DNA from: GCA-2705995 sp965661625
Lineage (GTDB): Bacteria; Bacteroidota; Bacteroidia; Flavobacteriales_G; Salibacteraceae
Direction: 5' to 3'
Length of the DNA stretch: 64,000 nucleotides
Assembly: GCA_965661625.1 (NCBI GenBank)
Contig: CBFIEM010000009.1
Coordinates: forward strand, 62,001 to 126,000
Made by a program: the position numbers and the translations under genes
Notes under the pieces: generated by a model
Seen by the model: the letters and a program-made list of their open reading frames with translations, nothing else
Databases searched by the model: none
What the model was told of the DNA's origin: nothing
In this document: piece by piece, positions 8,088 to 16,937 of the stretch
Position numbering within the stretch: position 1 is the stretch's first letter
How the letters are laid out: every line of letters begins with the position of its first letter

Positions 8088-8354
8088 ATGGCAGATAATT
8101 CAGAAATCAGATACCTGACTCCGATTAACATTGAAGTTAAAAAGGAGAAGTATTGCAGATTCCGCAGAGCGGGCATCAAATATGTAGATTACAAGGACCC
8201 TAAGTTCTTGTTGAAGTTTGTAAACGAACAAGGTAAAATACTACCTCGTCGTGTTACAGGAACATCAATCAAATTTCAACGTAAAGTGGCAACAGCGGTT
8301 AAGCGCGGACGTCACATAGCAATTTTGCCATACGTTGCAGATATGCTTAAATAA
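8088..8354 (+). CDS. rpsR: 30S ribosomal protein S18
   Basis: The partner of S6 in the 30S platform. The 88-residue product has the S18 core YVDYKDPKFLLKFVNEQGK, the conserved RRVTGTSIKFQRKVATAV and RGRHIAILPYV, and a Bacteroidota-type N-terminal extension. A single cysteine is present (Cys 22) and no complete zinc motif. It lies 20 bases after rpsF and 12 bases before rplI in the ribosomal operon. Confidence 0.97.
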   Translation: MADNSEIRYLTPINIEVKKEKYCRFRRAGIKYVDYKDPKFLLKFVNEQGKILPRRVTGTSIKFQRKVATAVKRGRHIAILPYVADMLK

Positions 8355-8366
8355 GGAGAATAGGTC

Positions 8367-8813
8367 ATGGAAATCATACTAAAAGAAAATATTAGTGGCC
8401 TTGGATACAAGGACGATTTGGTATCAGTTAAGCCAGGATACGGTCGTAACTACCTTATTCCACAAGGCAAAGCGATATTAGCTACTTCATCGGCATTAAA
8501 GATGCGTGAAGAAACTTTACGTCAGCGTTCTCACAAAGAAGAGAAAGTGCGCGAAGAGGCAGAAGGTCTAGCTAAGAAAATTGCTGGCTTGAACATTGAG
8601 CTTGGGGCTAAAGTTGGTGAGAACGGAAAAATATTTGGTTCGGTTAACACCATTCAACTCGCCGAGGCACTTAAGAAAGAAGGTGTTGATGTTGAGCGTA
8701 AGAGCATTGATATTAGCGGAGATGCAATTAAGGAGGAAGGTTCTTATGAAGCAACCATTAAATTGCATCGCGACATTACTGCAACAGTGAAGTTTGTAGT
8801 GAAAGGCGAATAA
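8367..8813 (+). CDS. rplI: 50S ribosomal protein L9
   Basis: L9 binds 23S rRNA near the L1 stalk. The 148 residues show the N-terminal domain with GLGYKDDLVSVKPGYGRNYLIP, a long connecting helix (about 45-75, many K and E) and a C-terminal domain ending KLHRDITATVKFVV. A clear ribosome site (AGGAGAATAGG) spans the gap after rpsR. A strong hairpin terminator follows at 8839-8870. Confidence 0.97.
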   Translation: MEIILKENISGLGYKDDLVSVKPGYGRNYLIPQGKAILATSSALKMREETLRQRSHKEEKVREEAEGLAKKIAGLNIELGAKVGENGKIFGSVNTIQLAEALKKEGVDVERKSIDISGDAIKEEGSYEATIKLHRDITATVKFVVKGE

Positions 8814-8838
8814 ACAGTAAGTTTATATTACTTTTTGT

Positions 8839-8870
8839 AAAGCCAGTTTCTTCGGAAGCTGGCTTTTTTT
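8839..8870. terminator. Bidirectional intrinsic terminator after rplI
   Basis: AAGCCAGTTTC and GAAGCTGGCTT form an 11-pair stem (one G-U) closed by a cUUCGg tetraloop and followed by T residues. A-rich sequence on the other side lets it also serve the convergent ABC permease gene, whose stop lies at its edge. Confidence 0.9.
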
Positions 8871-10104
8871 ATTCATACCTCAATGAGGCTATTGGATCAA
8901 GCGAAGCTGCTTTTTGCGCAGGGTAATAACCTGCAACTACACCTGTAATGAAGCACACAACTATTCCGAGTCCAATCCAAAGCCACGGGACGATAAATGT
9001 ACTCCCTACAAATAATGATACGAGGTTGCCGATACCTATGCCAAAAGCAATCCCTACAACTCCTCCTATTTGACAAATAAGAATCGCCTCAGTAAGAAAT
9101 TGTCCGCGAATACTGGAAGCTTTTGCACCTATCGCTTTACGTGTTCCAATTTCTCGAGTTCGCTCTGTAACCGTTACAAGCATTATGTTCATCAGACCGA
9201 TGGATGCTCCTAATAACGTAATAAATGCTATAAATGTGGCGAATAGTGTTACCATTTCCAAGTTATCTATAAGCACGGAAGCTAGGCTATCACTCCGGTT
9301 AATCGCAAATGAATCCTCTCTTCCAAGTTTGTCATTTCGGATGGTGCGAAAAAGACCCTGTGCTTCGTTAATAGCTGGTGTAAGGTGCTCGGGACCGTTT
9401 GTGAGGATGGTCACCGTGTAATTCATATTTGGGAAGGCGAAATATTGCCTTCCCGATGCCATAGGAATAAGTACGTTTCTATCGCCACCAAACCCCATTG
9501 ATGAACCTTTCTTTTCCAATACACCAACAACCCGAAATTTAATGTTGTTAATGGAAATGGTTTTGTCAATTGCACTGGTATTTTCAAAGAGGTCGTTTTT
9601 GACTTCATCTGCAATGATGGCAACATTTGACCCGCTTCGGATTTCATTTTGATTAAAGTTTCTGCCAAGTTGAAGCTCAAACCCATTTGTTGCCAAATAA
9701 TGCTGGTCACTGGCAAAAACCTGAATATTTGGATTGGTTTTCTTGGTTTTATACTTAATGGTTGAATTAAATGAAACACTGGTAGAGAGGGAGACTGTTG
9801 CAGGATATTCATAACGTTCTACAAATCGTTCGGCTTCGGCATATGAGATAACTGGTTTTCTTTTTCTGCGTTTACCTCCACGATTCACGTTGAAGTCAGC
9901 GCGGTTTCGGATTGAAAAAGAATTCGAACCCATGCTGGAAAACTGCTTGTTTATTCCAGCTTTCATGGCATCAATTGCTGTTAGAATTCCTACCAAAGCT
10001 GTAATTCCCACGGCAATGATCATAACCGTTAAACTGGTTCGTAGCAGCTGACCTTTTATAGCTCTAAGTGCAATGTAGAAGTATTGAATTCCGGGTTTTT
10101 GCAT
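8869..10104 (-). CDS. ABC transporter permease, MacB/FtsX type
   Basis: A 411-residue inner-membrane protein with one N-terminal helix (about 24-45), a large periplasmic MacB_PCD-type domain (about 50-285) and three C-terminal FtsX helices containing TERTREIGTRKAIGA, the coupling motif that contacts the ATPase. The MacB class usually drives mechanical work across the periplasm, such as macrolide, lipoprotein or toxin export, rather than transport through the membrane. No ATPase gene is adjacent, so the partner must be elsewhere. I chose the ATG at 10104 (MQKPGIQYF). An ATG at 10122 or a TTG at 10131 would add 6 or 9 residues. Confidence 0.85.
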   Translation of the reverse strand: MQKPGIQYFYIALRAIKGQLLRTSLTVMIIAVGITALVGILTAIDAMKAGINKQFSSMGSNSFSIRNRADFNVNRGGKRRKRKPVISYAEAERFVERYEYPATVSLSTSVSFNSTIKYKTKKTNPNIQVFASDQHYLATNGFELQLGRNFNQNEIRSGSNVAIIADEVKNDLFENTSAIDKTISINNIKFRVVGVLEKKGSSMGFGGDRNVLIPMASGRQYFAFPNMNYTVTILTNGPEHLTPAINEAQGLFRTIRNDKLGREDSFAINRSDSLASVLIDNLEMVTLFATFIAFITLLGASIGLMNIMLVTVTERTREIGTRKAIGAKASSIRGQFLTEAILICQIGGVVGIAFGIGIGNLVSLFVGSTFIVPWLWIGLGIVVCFITGVVAGYYPAQKAASLDPIASLRYE

Positions 10105-10299
10105 CGTGTAAAAGTAATGCATCTTGAGCAAGACTTTGGGTTGTTTTGCTTATTGGTATTGAGTACTTATGAAATGCATATAGCGATGATGAGTGGAGGC
10201 AGTTGCAGAAACCCGTCCCGTTTCTTTCTTTCAAGGTTTGAGATGCTTAAATTCGCGCGTACTCAAGCAATCAATCTTTAGACTAATAAATTGATTATT

Positions 10300-12567
10300 A
10301 TGGCCTTCGATATTGAAATGATTAAGAAGACCTACGAAAACATGCCGGCTCGCATCAACAAAGCACGCGAGATCGTAGGGAGACCGCTCACACTGGCAGA
10401 GAAAATTTTATACAGTCACTTAGAGCAGGGTATGCCAACGAAGGCATTGGAGCGCGGTAAGGATTACGTAAATTTTAATCCAGACCGAGTTGCAATGCAG
10501 GATGCCACAGCTCAAATGGCATTACTTCAATTTATGCAGTCTGGAAGATCAGAAGCAGCGGTGCCATCAACTGTGCATTGCGATCACCTGATTCAAGCCC
10601 GGGTTGGTGCTGATAAGGACTTGCAAGAAGCATTAAACAAGAACAACGAAGTGTTTAACTTCTTAGAGTCAGTATCGAATAAATATGGAATTGGTTTTTG
10701 GAAACCAGGTGCTGGTATTATTCACCAAGTCGTTCTAGAAAACTATGCTTTTCCTGGAGGAATGATGATAGGTACAGACAGCCATACGGTGAATGCCGGA
10801 GGTTTGGGAATGGTTGCTGTAGGTGTAGGTGGAGCAGATGCTGTTGATGTAATGGCAGGTATGCCATGGGAACTCAAATTCCCAAAACTTATTGGTGTAA
10901 AATTAACAGGAAAGCTTTCAGGCTGGACTTCAGCTAAAGATGTGATCTTGAAAGTAGCAGGAATCCTCACTGTTAAAGGTGGAACTGGTGCTATCGTTGA
11001 ATATTTTGGCGAAGGAGCTGAATCGATGAGTTGCACTGGGAAAGGCACAATCTGTAACATGGGTGCTGAAATTGGAGCTACAACCTCTACGTTTGGCTAT
11101 GATGAGAGTATGTCAAAATATTTACGCTCAACAGACCGCGCTGATGTCGCAGACTTAGCTGATGGTATTCAGGAGCACCTGACAGCTGACCCAGAAGTTT
11201 ATTCAGACCCAGAACGCTATTTTGATCGCGTTATCGAAATTGACTTAAATGAACTTGAACCGCATTTGAATGGACCATTTACTCCAGATTTAGCTACTCC
11301 AATTTCAAAAATGGCTGAGGAAGCGGCTAAGAACGGTTGGCCAACTGATGTCAAGGTAGGGTTGATTGGTTCTTGTACGAACTCATCTTATGAAGATTTA
11401 ACGCGATCGGCTTCATTAGCTGAGCAAGCAAAAGTTAAAGGACTCAAGGCAAAATCTGAGTTTACCATAACGCCTGGTTCTGAGCAAGTAAGGTATACTG
11501 CCGAGCGAGATGGTATCTTAAGTACGTTTGATGAAATAGGTGGTGTTGTACTCGCAAATGCCTGTGGACCTTGTATCGGCCAATGGGATCGTGCAGGAGC
11601 AGACAAAAAAGAGAAGAATACTATTGTTCACTCTTTCAATAGAAACTTTTCTAAACGTGCAGATGGGAATCCTAACACACATGCATTTGTTGGATCACCT
11701 GAGCTTGTTACAGCAATAGCAATCGCTGGAGACCTCACCTTTAATCCAATGAAGGATACCCTAACTAACGAAAAGGGTGAGCAAGTTAAGCTGGATGAAC
11801 CAGCTGGAATAGATTTACCGGTTAAAGGATTTGCTGTAGAAGATGCAGGCTATCAAGCTCCAGCCGAAGATGGGTCGAGCGTCGAGGTAGTAGTAAAGGA
11901 TGGTTCAGAGCGTCTTCAGTTATTGACTCCTTTTGAACCTTGGGATGGTGAAAACTTAATGGGCGCTAAACTGCTTATTAAGGCAGATGGAAAGTGTACC
12001 ACTGATCATATTTCAATGGCAGGTCCATGGTTAAGGTATAGGGGACACTTAGATAACATAGCGAACAACACGTTAACGGGTGCTGTAAATGCATTCAATA
12101 TGGAAACGGATTCAGTAAAGAATGCGTTATCTGGTGAGTATGGATCTGTTCCTGATGTGCAGCGAAAGTATAAGGCTGAAGGAGTTCCAACTGTTGTTGT
12201 GGGAGATCACAACTATGGAGAAGGGTCATCTAGAGAACATGCTGCCATGCAGCCGAGACATTTAGGTGTTAAAGTTGTTCTCGTTAAGTCATTTGCTCGT
12301 ATTCATGAGACAAACTTGAAGAAACAAGGTATGCTTGGGTTGACTTTTGAAAATGAAGCGGACTACGATAAAATTCAAGAGGCAGACACGTTCGACTTCA
12401 TTGACTTAAAGGAATTCGCGCCAGGAAAACCAATTACAATACAGTTGACGCACGCTGATGGAAGTAAGGATCAAATCATCACAAACCATACATATAACAG
12501 CAATCAAATTGCTTGGTATAAAGCTGGGTCGGCATTGAACTTAATTAAGCTTCAGAATAAGGCTTAA
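10300..12567 (+). CDS. acnA: Aconitate hydratase (mitochondrial-type)
   Basis: Interconverts citrate and isocitrate in the TCA cycle through a [4Fe-4S] cluster. The three cluster ligands are visible as SCTNSS (Cys 359) and ACGPCIG (Cys 422, Cys 425). The substrate-binding GTDSHTVNAGGLGM and the C-terminal swivel-domain motif GEGSSREHAA are also present. The 755-residue length and the sequence around the N-terminus fit the mitochondrial-like aconitase usual in Flavobacteria. I chose ATG 10300 (MAFDIEMIKK); the frame also opens at a TTG three codons earlier. A near-consensus TAAATTCG lies at 10247-10254, and a bidirectional terminator follows. Confidence 0.95.
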   Translation: MAFDIEMIKKTYENMPARINKAREIVGRPLTLAEKILYSHLEQGMPTKALERGKDYVNFNPDRVAMQDATAQMALLQFMQSGRSEAAVPSTVHCDHLIQARVGADKDLQEALNKNNEVFNFLESVSNKYGIGFWKPGAGIIHQVVLENYAFPGGMMIGTDSHTVNAGGLGMVAVGVGGADAVDVMAGMPWELKFPKLIGVKLTGKLSGWTSAKDVILKVAGILTVKGGTGAIVEYFGEGAESMSCTGKGTICNMGAEIGATTSTFGYDESMSKYLRSTDRADVADLADGIQEHLTADPEVYSDPERYFDRVIEIDLNELEPHLNGPFTPDLATPISKMAEEAAKNGWPTDVKVGLIGSCTNSSYEDLTRSASLAEQAKVKGLKAKSEFTITPGSEQVRYTAERDGILSTFDEIGGVVLANACGPCIGQWDRAGADKKEKNTIVHSFNRNFSKRADGNPNTHAFVGSPELVTAIAIAGDLTFNPMKDTLTNEKGEQVKLDEPAGIDLPVKGFAVEDAGYQAPAEDGSSVEVVVKDGSERLQLLTPFEPWDGENLMGAKLLIKADGKCTTDHISMAGPWLRYRGHLDNIANNTLTGAVNAFNMETDSVKNALSGEYGSVPDVQRKYKAEGVPTVVVGDHNYGEGSSREHAAMQPRHLGVKVVLVKSFARIHETNLKKQGMLGLTFENEADYDKIQEADTFDFIDLKEFAPGKPITIQLTHADGSKDQIITNHTYNSNQIAWYKAGSALNLIKLQNKA

Positions 12568-12584
12568 TCAGAATTTTAACTTGT

Positions 12585-12617
12585 AAAAAGGCGGCATCAA
12601 CAATGCCGCCTTTTTTT
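12585..12617. terminator. Bidirectional intrinsic terminator between aconitase and the sensor kinase
   Basis: GGCGGCAT (12590-12597) pairs with ATGCCGCC (12603-12610) around a five-base loop. It is flanked by A5 on the left and T7 on the right, so it can end transcription from both convergent genes. Confidence 0.92.
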
Positions 12618-14616
12618 ATGCCTCATTCAATGTGAAGCTAAAGGTAGTTCCACCGCGATTATTGTTTGCTATTGATAGTTCGCCACCCATTTCTTTGATT
12701 AGGTAGAAACAGATTCGGAGGCCTAAACCAACTCCCTCTTCAGAAGAGGTGCCATGAGTAGAGTTTTCATTGGTGCCTGAAAGTATGCGCCTTTTTACAG
12801 GTTCAGGAATGGTCTTTCCTTCATCATCTACTGAAACTCGAATAAGACTTCCTTCTTTTGAAATCGTAGTGATAATTGTATCCCCGTTTGAACCAAACTT
12901 GGCGCTATTACTAATGAGGTTCCTCAGGATGGTTTCAAAAGCATTAATATTCGCTTGAGCGTGAGTTTCATCTTCACATGCTACCTTCAGGGAAATATTT
13001 TTAACTTTTAAAAGTGGATCAATTTTTTTAGCAAGTTTTGTTGCGATAGGTTTCAATTCCACTCGTGTAATTTCAATTTGCGATTTATTTTCCTGAGAGT
13101 TCGCCCAAGTTAAAAGGTTGTCAAGCAGCTCCATAGCATTAAATGCTGCTGATTTTGTAAGTGAAAGTTGCTCGGAGTTTTCATCGTTTTGTGGCAAAAA
13201 ATCCAACATCGATTGGATAGAACCCAACGGCCCCCTCAAGTCGTGACTAATGATCTTAAGCAAGTGTTTCTTGTAATCATTCATAGATTCCAAATCTTTT
13301 GAGTAAGAATCAATTTGGGCATAGGATTGTTGAAGGGAAAATTTAATTTTTCGATCCCTAAGCCAGAAATATATAATCAAACCAATGAGGACTGCTAGAA
13401 GCAAAGCTATTGAAATCAAGTAGTTACGCTCCAGTTCTCTGGATTCTATGAGCGCATCTCTTTCAAGTTGATCTATTCTGAGCGCTTGATTTTCTGATTC
13501 TTTTTGATCAAGCTCAAATTGGGCTTTAATTTCTTCTATGCGAAATAGTCGCTCTCGATTTAATTGATTCTTATTGAAAGCAACATAGCCCTCTAACGTA
13601 ATAATTGCAGAGTCCAATAAACCTTTTTTCTTGTAGCTTTTGTAAAGGTTGTGGTAGGCCGTTTTTGTATAGGTTGAGCTACCGCTTTGAGTTGTGTCAC
13701 TTAGGGCTGCTTTTGCGTAGTAAATAGCAGAGTCAGCATTCCCAATTTCCAAGTATACTGCTGCTAAATTCGTGTAATTAAAAACCAATGTTGCAGAATC
13801 CCTTGTTTGATCAAAAAGTTTAGCACTTTTATTCAAATAGTAAAGCGCGGAGTCGTATTGCCTTGCATGAGAATAGTGTACTCCAATGTTGTGAAGGCTT
13901 TTAGAGAGGTTTACAAGGTATCCTTTCTTCGCATAAAATTCATAAGCTTCCTGAAAATAAGGCAGGGCGTTGCTGTCAAGTTCTACCAAGTTGAGGCCTA
14001 CGCTTGACGCGCTTACAGCAAGCTCGTGTCCTTGATTCTTCGATTTGTAATAATTGTAGGCTTTTAAAGCATACTTAAGTGCGACCTTGTAATCGTGATT
14101 CATATAATAGACGCTGGCTAATTCTTGATAAACTAAATTGAGAAAGAGTGAATCCTGCTTACGTTTAAAAATTTCCATTGCTTCGGCAAGTTTAAAACTC
14201 GCTTTTAATAACTGATTGTTTTGACGGTCAATAACGGCAAGGTTTCTTAGCATATACGCCGCATTGCGTTCTTTATGTTGTTCGCGGTAATATGCTAGCG
14301 CCTTTTCTGTATGAAAGTAGGCCGCATCTTTCTCTCCTAAAATGGAATAGGTAATGCCGTAATTTCGATGCGTTCTGTAAATGAGGCTGTCCAATTTTGA
14401 AACTTGCGAAAGACTATCCATTACTGATATCCAATGTTTATTGGAATCTCTAGAAGAAAAACGATACGCTGTCCAAATTTTTTCAGCAATACGGTATTTT
14501 TCAGAAATTGTAGAGGCAGATTGATACTCAGTACTCAAACTATCGTTTGGATATGCTACTAAGGGAGAAAGCAATACGAATGCGAGTTGTAAAAATACAA
14601 GCAGCTTAATCACCAT
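12616..14616 (-). CDS. TPR-containing sensor histidine kinase
   Basis: A 666-residue membrane kinase. A signal peptide (about 1-24) leads into tetratricopeptide repeats (about 60-345) exposed to the periplasm. A coiled coil, a membrane helix near 397-416 (LISIALLLAVLIGLIIYFWL), and HisKA follow, with the phospho-accepting His 458 in SHDLRGPLGS. The HATPase_c domain has N-box NLISNSAKFG and G2-box GVGLGLRICFYL. The TPR sensor layout is common in Bacteroidota, where the ligand is usually unknown. No response regulator gene is adjacent, so this is an orphan kinase. Its 3' end lies at the bidirectional terminator shared with aconitase. Confidence 0.92.
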   Translation of the reverse strand: MVIKLLVFLQLAFVLLSPLVAYPNDSLSTEYQSASTISEKYRIAEKIWTAYRFSSRDSNKHWISVMDSLSQVSKLDSLIYRTHRNYGITYSILGEKDAAYFHTEKALAYYREQHKERNAAYMLRNLAVIDRQNNQLLKASFKLAEAMEIFKRKQDSLFLNLVYQELASVYYMNHDYKVALKYALKAYNYYKSKNQGHELAVSASSVGLNLVELDSNALPYFQEAYEFYAKKGYLVNLSKSLHNIGVHYSHARQYDSALYYLNKSAKLFDQTRDSATLVFNYTNLAAVYLEIGNADSAIYYAKAALSDTTQSGSSTYTKTAYHNLYKSYKKKGLLDSAIITLEGYVAFNKNQLNRERLFRIEEIKAQFELDQKESENQALRIDQLERDALIESRELERNYLISIALLLAVLIGLIIYFWLRDRKIKFSLQQSYAQIDSYSKDLESMNDYKKHLLKIISHDLRGPLGSIQSMLDFLPQNDENSEQLSLTKSAAFNAMELLDNLLTWANSQENKSQIEITRVELKPIATKLAKKIDPLLKVKNISLKVACEDETHAQANINAFETILRNLISNSAKFGSNGDTIITTISKEGSLIRVSVDDEGKTIPEPVKRRILSGTNENSTHGTSSEEGVGLGLRICFYLIKEMGGELSIANNNRGGTTFSFTLNEA

Positions 14617-14685
14617 GAAAATGAAATATTAGTTTGTTCTTCTCGAACTTAATGAAAAATCACCCATTCAGGGTGGGTTAACTGC

Positions 14686-14693
14686 TATATTTG
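14686..14693 (+). promoter_or_regulatory. -7 element of the hemE promoter
   Basis: TATATTTG matches TAnnTTTG and is 15 bases before the GTG start of hemE, so the leader would be about 10 bases. No good -33 TTTG is seen at 17-23 bases upstream. Confidence 0.45.
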
Positions 14694-14708
14694 TAAAAAC
14701 TTTTATCT

Positions 14709-15728
14709 GTGCATAACGATTTAATACTGCGAATTGCTCGAGGTGAGCAAGTGGAACGAACCCCTGTATGGCTAATGCGCCAAGCTGGTCGGATTTTACC
14801 TGAATATAGAGCTGTTCGAGGTAAGCTGAGTGGTTTTAAAGAATTGGTTGAGACACCTGAACTGGCATGTGAAGTGACGCTTCAACCTGTTGATCTTCTT
14901 GGTGTAGATGCTGCGATTATCTTTTCAGACATATTAGTTGTACCCGAGGCAATGGGGCTGCCTTATCAAATGATAAAAGGAAAAGGTCCTTGGTTTGAGA
15001 ATCGCATTAGGACACGTGATGACTTTAAAAAGCTTCATATTCCAAACCCTAATGATGAATTGAACTATGTGCTAGAGGCAATTAAACTTACAAAAACGGC
15101 ATTAAATGGTCGCGTACCTCTAATCGGTTTTGCGGGTGCCCCTTGGACTATTTTTTCATACATGGTAGAGGGGGCTGGTTCTAAAACCTTTTCAGAAGCG
15201 CGCAAAATGTTGGTGCAAAATCCTCAATTGAGCCATGATTTATTGGATGCTATTACAATTACTACGATAAGTTATTTAAAGGCTCAAGTCGAAGCTGGAG
15301 CACAAATGTTACAGTTATTTGATAGTTGGGCTGGAATATTGAATAGGGACACATACATGAAATTTGGGTTTCCCTACATCAAACGTATTTGTGAAGCTAT
15401 CGATGAGGTGCCCATTACGGTTTTTGCAAAAGGTGCTTGGTGGAGCTTGGCCGACTTTGATGAAATTGCTTGTAATACAGTAGGTATAGATTGGCATACG
15501 AGTATACCTTATGCCAAACAACAGGTTAGGCAAAAAGCATTACAGGGAAATTTGGACCCATGTTTGTTATATGGGGACGACAACGATATTGTTACTGAAA
15601 CGAAAAAGATGCTTGATAGCTTTGGTAGCGGCCGGCATATTGCTAATTTAGGCCACGGAGTTTACCCTGATACCAATCCAGATAAGGTGAAGGTATTTAT
15701 AGAAACCGTCAAGAATCATTTTCATTAA
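14709..15728 (+). CDS. hemE: Uroporphyrinogen decarboxylase
   Basis: Converts uroporphyrinogen III to coproporphyrinogen III in heme synthesis. The 339-residue TIM-barrel protein has the N-terminal signature WLMRQAGR (21-28) with the substrate-binding arginines, the conserved FSDILVVPEAMG, and the C-terminal GLGHGV-like signature NLGHGVYPDTNPDKV. The start codon is GTG: the following HNDLILRIARGE aligns with the normal N-terminus of the family, and no ATG fits. The gene is 10 bases upstream of the OmpA-family gene. No other heme gene is nearby. Confidence 0.96.
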   Translation: MHNDLILRIARGEQVERTPVWLMRQAGRILPEYRAVRGKLSGFKELVETPELACEVTLQPVDLLGVDAAIIFSDILVVPEAMGLPYQMIKGKGPWFENRIRTRDDFKKLHIPNPNDELNYVLEAIKLTKTALNGRVPLIGFAGAPWTIFSYMVEGAGSKTFSEARKMLVQNPQLSHDLLDAITITTISYLKAQVEAGAQMLQLFDSWAGILNRDTYMKFGFPYIKRICEAIDEVPITVFAKGAWWSLADFDEIACNTVGIDWHTSIPYAKQQVRQKALQGNLDPCLLYGDDNDIVTETKKMLDSFGSGRHIANLGHGVYPDTNPDKVKVFIETVKNHFH

Positions 15729-15738
15729 CTGATCTGAT

Positions 15739-16878
15739 ATGAAGAAGAGCGTATTATTAACACTTACAGGTGCTGTTTTAAGCACTTGCCTTATAGCCCA
15801 AAACAACCTTGTTCCTAATGGAAGTTTTGAAGAAACAGAGAAGAAAGTAAAAAAAGGAGCTGGCGAAATTCAACTTGCAACAGGTTGGATTGCTGTCAAC
15901 GAAGAAAGTCCAGCAGACTTGTTCGCTGGAACAGTCAAAAAAGAATACAGTCACCCTGAAAATATTAAGGGATATTGCCTGCCTGCAGATGGAGACAATT
16001 TTGCTGGAGTGCGATTTTATTCTGATCGTGGCGGCGGCCCGCGAACATACATCATGGCGAAATTGAAAAAGCCACTCATTGCAGGGAAATCGTATTGTGT
16101 TTCCTTTAAGGTTTCATTAAGTGACTTATCAAAAGCGGCATCTGCAAATATTACTGCATATGTTGGAGGTAAAGCGAAGATGAAAGATATTGAAGCTGGA
16201 GAAATCAAACCAAATGTTCAACATAGCAAGAATCGTATATTCAAGGATTCATACTTATGGGAAACAGTTTGTTCTACAATCACTGCTGAAGGAGGTGAAC
16301 GTTACATGACCATCGGTAACTTCAAAACCGAAGAGATGATTGGTAAGAAGGAAACGGAAAGGATGCGATTGACTGCTCAATTCCGCGGTACAATGCAGAC
16401 GCGCGATTCTTACTACTTCGTTGATGACGTTCAAATCGTAAACATGGAAGAAATTGCGTCATGTGATTGTGAAGAAGGAGAGACTGGAAATGAAATGGAG
16501 GTTGTATACACTGAAAATGTTGGAGAGACTGAAGATATGGACGTTTCCGCTCAAATTGAATTGAAAAAAGTGAGCTTTGACGAAAATTCAGATACCCCTA
16601 AAGAAGGTGCTGTGATAAAGGAAGTTGCAGAAATGATGAATAATGATGCCTCAGTTTCTTTAATCCTCAAAGGTTTTACCAGTAAAAAGGAAGAGTTTAA
16701 CACCACGGATAACTTATCCTTGAAAAGAGCAGAATCTGTGAAGTCACAATTGGTAGAGCTTGGAGTTGATGAAGCGAGGATTTCTACTAAAGGTTTAAAG
16801 GATTCTAAGAAAATTGATGAGTCTGGAACTAAAGCAGGTAACGCTAAGAACAGACGCGTTGAATTTGAAGTAGAATAA
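15739..16878 (+). CDS. OmpA-family outer membrane/peptidoglycan-binding protein
   Basis: A 379-residue exported protein with a signal peptide (about 1-20, ending LIAQ), then a domain starting NLVPNGSFEE (about 22-235). That opening is typical of Bacteroidota carbohydrate-binding-like N-terminal modules. A short acidic linker follows (Cys-Asp-Cys at about 243-245, then Glu-rich), and then a C-terminal OmpA-like domain (about 270-379) with LKGFTSKKEEF and the NAKNRRVEFEV ending expected for peptidoglycan binding. The middle of the OmpA domain is divergent. A structural role linking the outer membrane or a surface domain to peptidoglycan is inferred. Confidence 0.85.
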   Translation: MKKSVLLTLTGAVLSTCLIAQNNLVPNGSFEETEKKVKKGAGEIQLATGWIAVNEESPADLFAGTVKKEYSHPENIKGYCLPADGDNFAGVRFYSDRGGGPRTYIMAKLKKPLIAGKSYCVSFKVSLSDLSKAASANITAYVGGKAKMKDIEAGEIKPNVQHSKNRIFKDSYLWETVCSTITAEGGERYMTIGNFKTEEMIGKKETERMRLTAQFRGTMQTRDSYYFVDDVQIVNMEEIASCDCEEGETGNEMEVVYTENVGETEDMDVSAQIELKKVSFDENSDTPKEGAVIKEVAEMMNNDASVSLILKGFTSKKEEFNTTDNLSLKRAESVKSQLVELGVDEARISTKGLKDSKKIDESGTKAGNAKNRRVEFEVE

Positions 16879-16900
16879 GCATAACCAAGTAATTATGAAA

Positions 16901-16926
16901 AGGCGCCCTGAGGCGTCTTTTTTTTT
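16901..16926 (+). terminator. Intrinsic terminator after the OmpA-family gene
   Basis: AGGCGCC (16901-16907) pairs with GGCGTCT (16912-16918), with one G-U pair and a four-base CTGA loop, followed by a run of T to 16926. Confidence 0.88.
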
Positions 16927-16937
16927 ACCTTGTTCAA